NCBI GenBank assembly: GCA_041744735.1
Contig: JBGTKH010000506.1
Span: 1 to 6,608, forward strand
DNA: 6,608 nucleotides
Reading direction: 5' to 3'
Source: JBGTKH01 sp041744735
GTDB lineage: Bacteria; Planctomycetota; Planctomycetia; Pirellulales; Pirellulaceae
Numbering within the stretch: the stretch's first letter is position 1; each line of letters begins with the position of its first letter. Positions 5,290 to 6,608 of this stretch are shown here, piece by piece. The position numbers and the translations under genes were made by a program. The notes below the pieces were generated by a model. That model saw only the letters and a program-made list of their open reading frames with translations, did not search any database and was not told the origin of the DNA.

Positions 5290-6119
5290 GGAAGCTTAAT
5301 GAGTTCGACAGGCACCAGCGTGTTCAAACTGCCCGAGCGGAAGCCTTCTAAATCCAGGGTGATGAATTTGAAGCCGAGCGATTTTAGATGGTGCGTCAGC
5401 GACTGGCGAAACGCTGGTTCGCACAGTTGCGGCAGGTCCTCCAGTGGAACTTCCAAGCGGGCCAGGTCGCCTTTGTGGTAGCGGACGCGAACGATCGGCA
5501 AACCGTGGTCGCGGAGAAACTGTTCGGCACGGTCGATCATCGTCAGTCGCTGCGGAGTAACCTCTTCACCGTACGCCACGCGGCTCGACAGGCAGGGCGT
5601 GGCCGGTTTGTCCCACACCGGCAATTGCCACTGGGCCGCGAGGGCTCGGACTTCTTCCTTGTTGATGCCGCATTCTGCCAGCGGGCTGCGCACATGATGG
5701 TTGGCAGCGGCTTGCATGCCGGGGCGATAGTCGCTCGTGTCGTCGGCGTTGGCGCCATTGACCACTGCGGCGACGCCGAGTCGTTCGACTAAGCCATCGA
5801 GTTGCGTGTAGAGTTCCGTTTTACAGTGGAAACAGCGATCGGGCGCGTTGCGCGTGTAGTCGCCTTTCGAGAACTCGTCCGTCTCGATGACGACGTGCCG
5901 GATGCCGATTAGTTCCGCCAGTTGGCGTGCCTCGTCCAACTCGCCGGCGGCCAAACTGGCGCTGGTACCGGTAACGGCGACCGCCCGCTCGCCCAACGCC
6001 AAATGCGCGGCCTTGGCGACAACGGTGCTATCGACCCCCGCCGAAAACGCCACCGCACAACTGTTCAGCGAACGCAGCAGTTCAATCAGGCGATCGCGTT
6101 TGGCGGCAATTTCGGACAT
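5286..6119 (-). CDS. larE: LarE-type ATP-dependent sulfur transferase (nickel-pincer cofactor synthesis)
   Basis: A 277-residue PP-loop ATPase, full length for LarE. LarE activates the carboxylates of pyridinium-3,5-biscarboxylate mononucleotide with ATP and replaces oxygen by sulfur. LarB acts before it and LarC inserts nickel, giving the cofactor of lactate racemase LarA and its relatives. Seen here are the PP-loop SAGVDST (26-32), CFHC (96-99), NGANADDTSDYRPG (121-134), SPLAECGINKEEVR (145-158) and PCLSSR (175-180). The CxxC pair plus C176 is the three-cysteine pattern that in Thermotoga LarE binds a [4Fe-4S] cluster; the Lactobacillus enzyme uses a single sacrificial Cys. I chose ATG 6119 because the family starts shortly before the PP-loop. 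The frame stays open upstream to 6329, but that extension crosses the REP array and is not LarE-like. The ribosome-binding site is weak (AAGG, eleven bases away). No larA, larB or larC gene is in the window. Confidence 0.9.
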   Translation of the reverse strand: MSEIAAKRDRLIELLRSLNSCAVAFSAGVDSTVVAKAAHLALGERAVAVTGTSASLAAGELDEARQLAELIGIRHVVIETDEFSKGDYTRNAPDRCFHCKTELYTQLDGLVERLGVAAVVNGANADDTSDYRPGMQAAANHHVRSPLAECGINKEEVRALAAQWQLPVWDKPATPCLSSRVAYGEEVTPQRLTMIDRAEQFLRDHGLPIVRVRYHKGDLARLEVPLEDLPQLCEPAFRQSLTHHLKSLGFKFITLDLEGFRSGSLNTLVPVELIKLP

Positions 6120-6149
6120 GGGATAGAGAGCCTTGCTTGAGCGCATCGC

Positions 6150-6227
6150 GTAGCGGAATTCGTGAGAATTCCGAAGTTTCACAACTTCGGCTACGGTCTC
6201 TAAGGCCGGATTAGCAATCCGGCCTAC
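6150..6227. repeat. Cluster of three REP-like hairpins with GTAG heads
   Basis: Unit A (6150-6173, plus) is GTAG, CGGAATTC, loop GTGA, GAATTCCG. Unit B (6171-6194, minus) is GTAG, CCGAAGTT, the same loop GTGA, AACTTCGG; it shares three bases with A and points the opposite way. Unit C (minus, head CTAC on plus at 6224-6227) is GTAG, GCCGGATT, loop GCT, AATCCGGC, with the stem at 6204-6224. All stems have at least eight perfect pairs. The stem sequences differ, while the head and layout are constant. The cluster lies 30 bases upstream of the larE start, so it may be in the larE leader. Confidence 0.78.
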
Positions 6228-6577
6228 AAAAACAACGGCAACTCCTCCACCGCAATGCCGTGGCAGTGCGTTTTGTGAGAGCCCGCAGTTATGCAGGTGG
6301 GGACCTGGGCTCCGGGTTGTGTGATCCATCCAGGGCTCCGGCGGCAGTGCGGCCGGTCTGGCTGGCTATACACGCGGCCGGGACCAAAATCAGTCCCCTG
6401 CGGTTCTCATATCGGCTCCCCAAAAAATCACACTGGCATCACGAACATGGCAGAGATAATTGCCGATCAGGCTGCAAGCAGCCCAACAATCGCATCCTAG
6501 CAGGCGTGCGGCGGGCAAACAAGCGACGTTACACCGGGCTCAGCGCCGTTCATTCATTGAAGCTGCACGATATGTAC
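6228..6577. other. Non-coding stretch with small palindromes, no convincing gene
   Basis: About 350 bases in which I can support no gene. It holds a short hairpin, GGGACC/AGTCCC around AAAATC (6380-6397), which closes better on the minus strand as GGGACT/GGTCCC with a G-U pair. It also holds a GGCTGC-AA-GCAGCC palindrome (6470-6483) and a direct repeat GGGCTCCGG (6307-6315 and 6333-6341). The minus strand has a 60-codon segment without stops from 6406 to 6227, rich in Cys and His but lacking a start with a ribosome-binding site. Confidence 0.5.
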
Positions 6578-6608
6578 GACGGGCCTCCGAGCCGCCTCCG
6601 AGCCCGTC
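6578..6608. repeat. Palindrome with an 11-base tandem duplication, possible REP-like unit at the window edge
   Basis: GACGGGC (6578-6584) pairs with GCCCGTC (6602-6608). Between and overlapping the arms, GCCTCCGAGCC occurs twice in tandem (6583-6593, 6594-6604). Removing one copy leaves a compact GACGGGC-CTCCGA-GCCCGTC hairpin, so this looks like a simpler palindrome whose loop was duplicated. The repeat may continue past the window end. Confidence 0.55.

Noticed and set aside
6120..6329. Upstream extension of the larE reading frame by 70 codons
   Set aside because: It crosses the REP array, has no LarE-like sequence, and the family normally starts shortly before the PP-loop; ATG 6119 fits.
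6291..6500. 69-codon plus-strand open frame near the right end
   Set aside because: No ribosome-binding site, no recognisable motif, and low-complexity hairpins in the same bases.
1..6608. CRISPR array, riboswitch, toxin-antitoxin pair or defence cassette
   Set aside because: I looked for regularly spaced repeats, conserved leader folds and small paired genes and saw none; the only repeats are palindromic and irregularly spaced.

Overview
The window looks like chromosomal DNA from a planctomycete, most likely of the Pirellula/Rhodopirellula type. This is an inference from several features: an integrase with the WIGN...HY C-terminal signature that I associate with planctomycete integrases, a transmembrane Ser/Thr kinase, a secreted low-complexity protein, a moderately high GC content, and intergenic palindromic repeats. 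No database search was possible, so the lineage is a guess.

Layout, left to right. Bases 1-567 hold the 3' part of a tyrosine-recombinase gene (+) that enters the window from the left and stops inside a tRNA-Glu(CTC) gene on the opposite strand (530-602). This is the geometry of a mobile element integrated at a tRNA 3' end. Bases 692-2293 (-) encode a membrane-anchored Ser/Thr protein kinase with a C-terminal helical domain. The next gene, 2534-3589 (-), encodes an exported, Gln/Ala/Gly-rich protein of unknown role. The two minus-strand genes are separated by a convincing intrinsic terminator, a large inverted repeat and a candidate kinase promoter, so they are probably separate transcription units. 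After a divergent regulatory region (3590-3900), 3901-5289 (+) encodes an exported TPR plus beta-barrel protein, probably of the outer membrane. It converges with, and overlaps by 4 bases, a larE-type sulfur transferase gene (5286-6119, -), which makes the nickel-pincer cofactor of lactate racemase and related enzymes. I see no convincing gene from 6120 to 6608.

The genes do not form an obvious pathway. The most distinctive signal is in the gaps. Four separate intergenic sites carry REP-like palindromes: 2364-2444, 3705-3769, 6150-6227 and 6578-6608. Two of the sites have GTAG/GTGG tetranucleotide heads next to short hairpins, and three contain inverted pairs. This resembles REP/BIME elements mobilised by RAYT (TnpA-REP) transposases. 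No RAYT gene is in the window, and I saw no defence system, CRISPR array or riboswitch.
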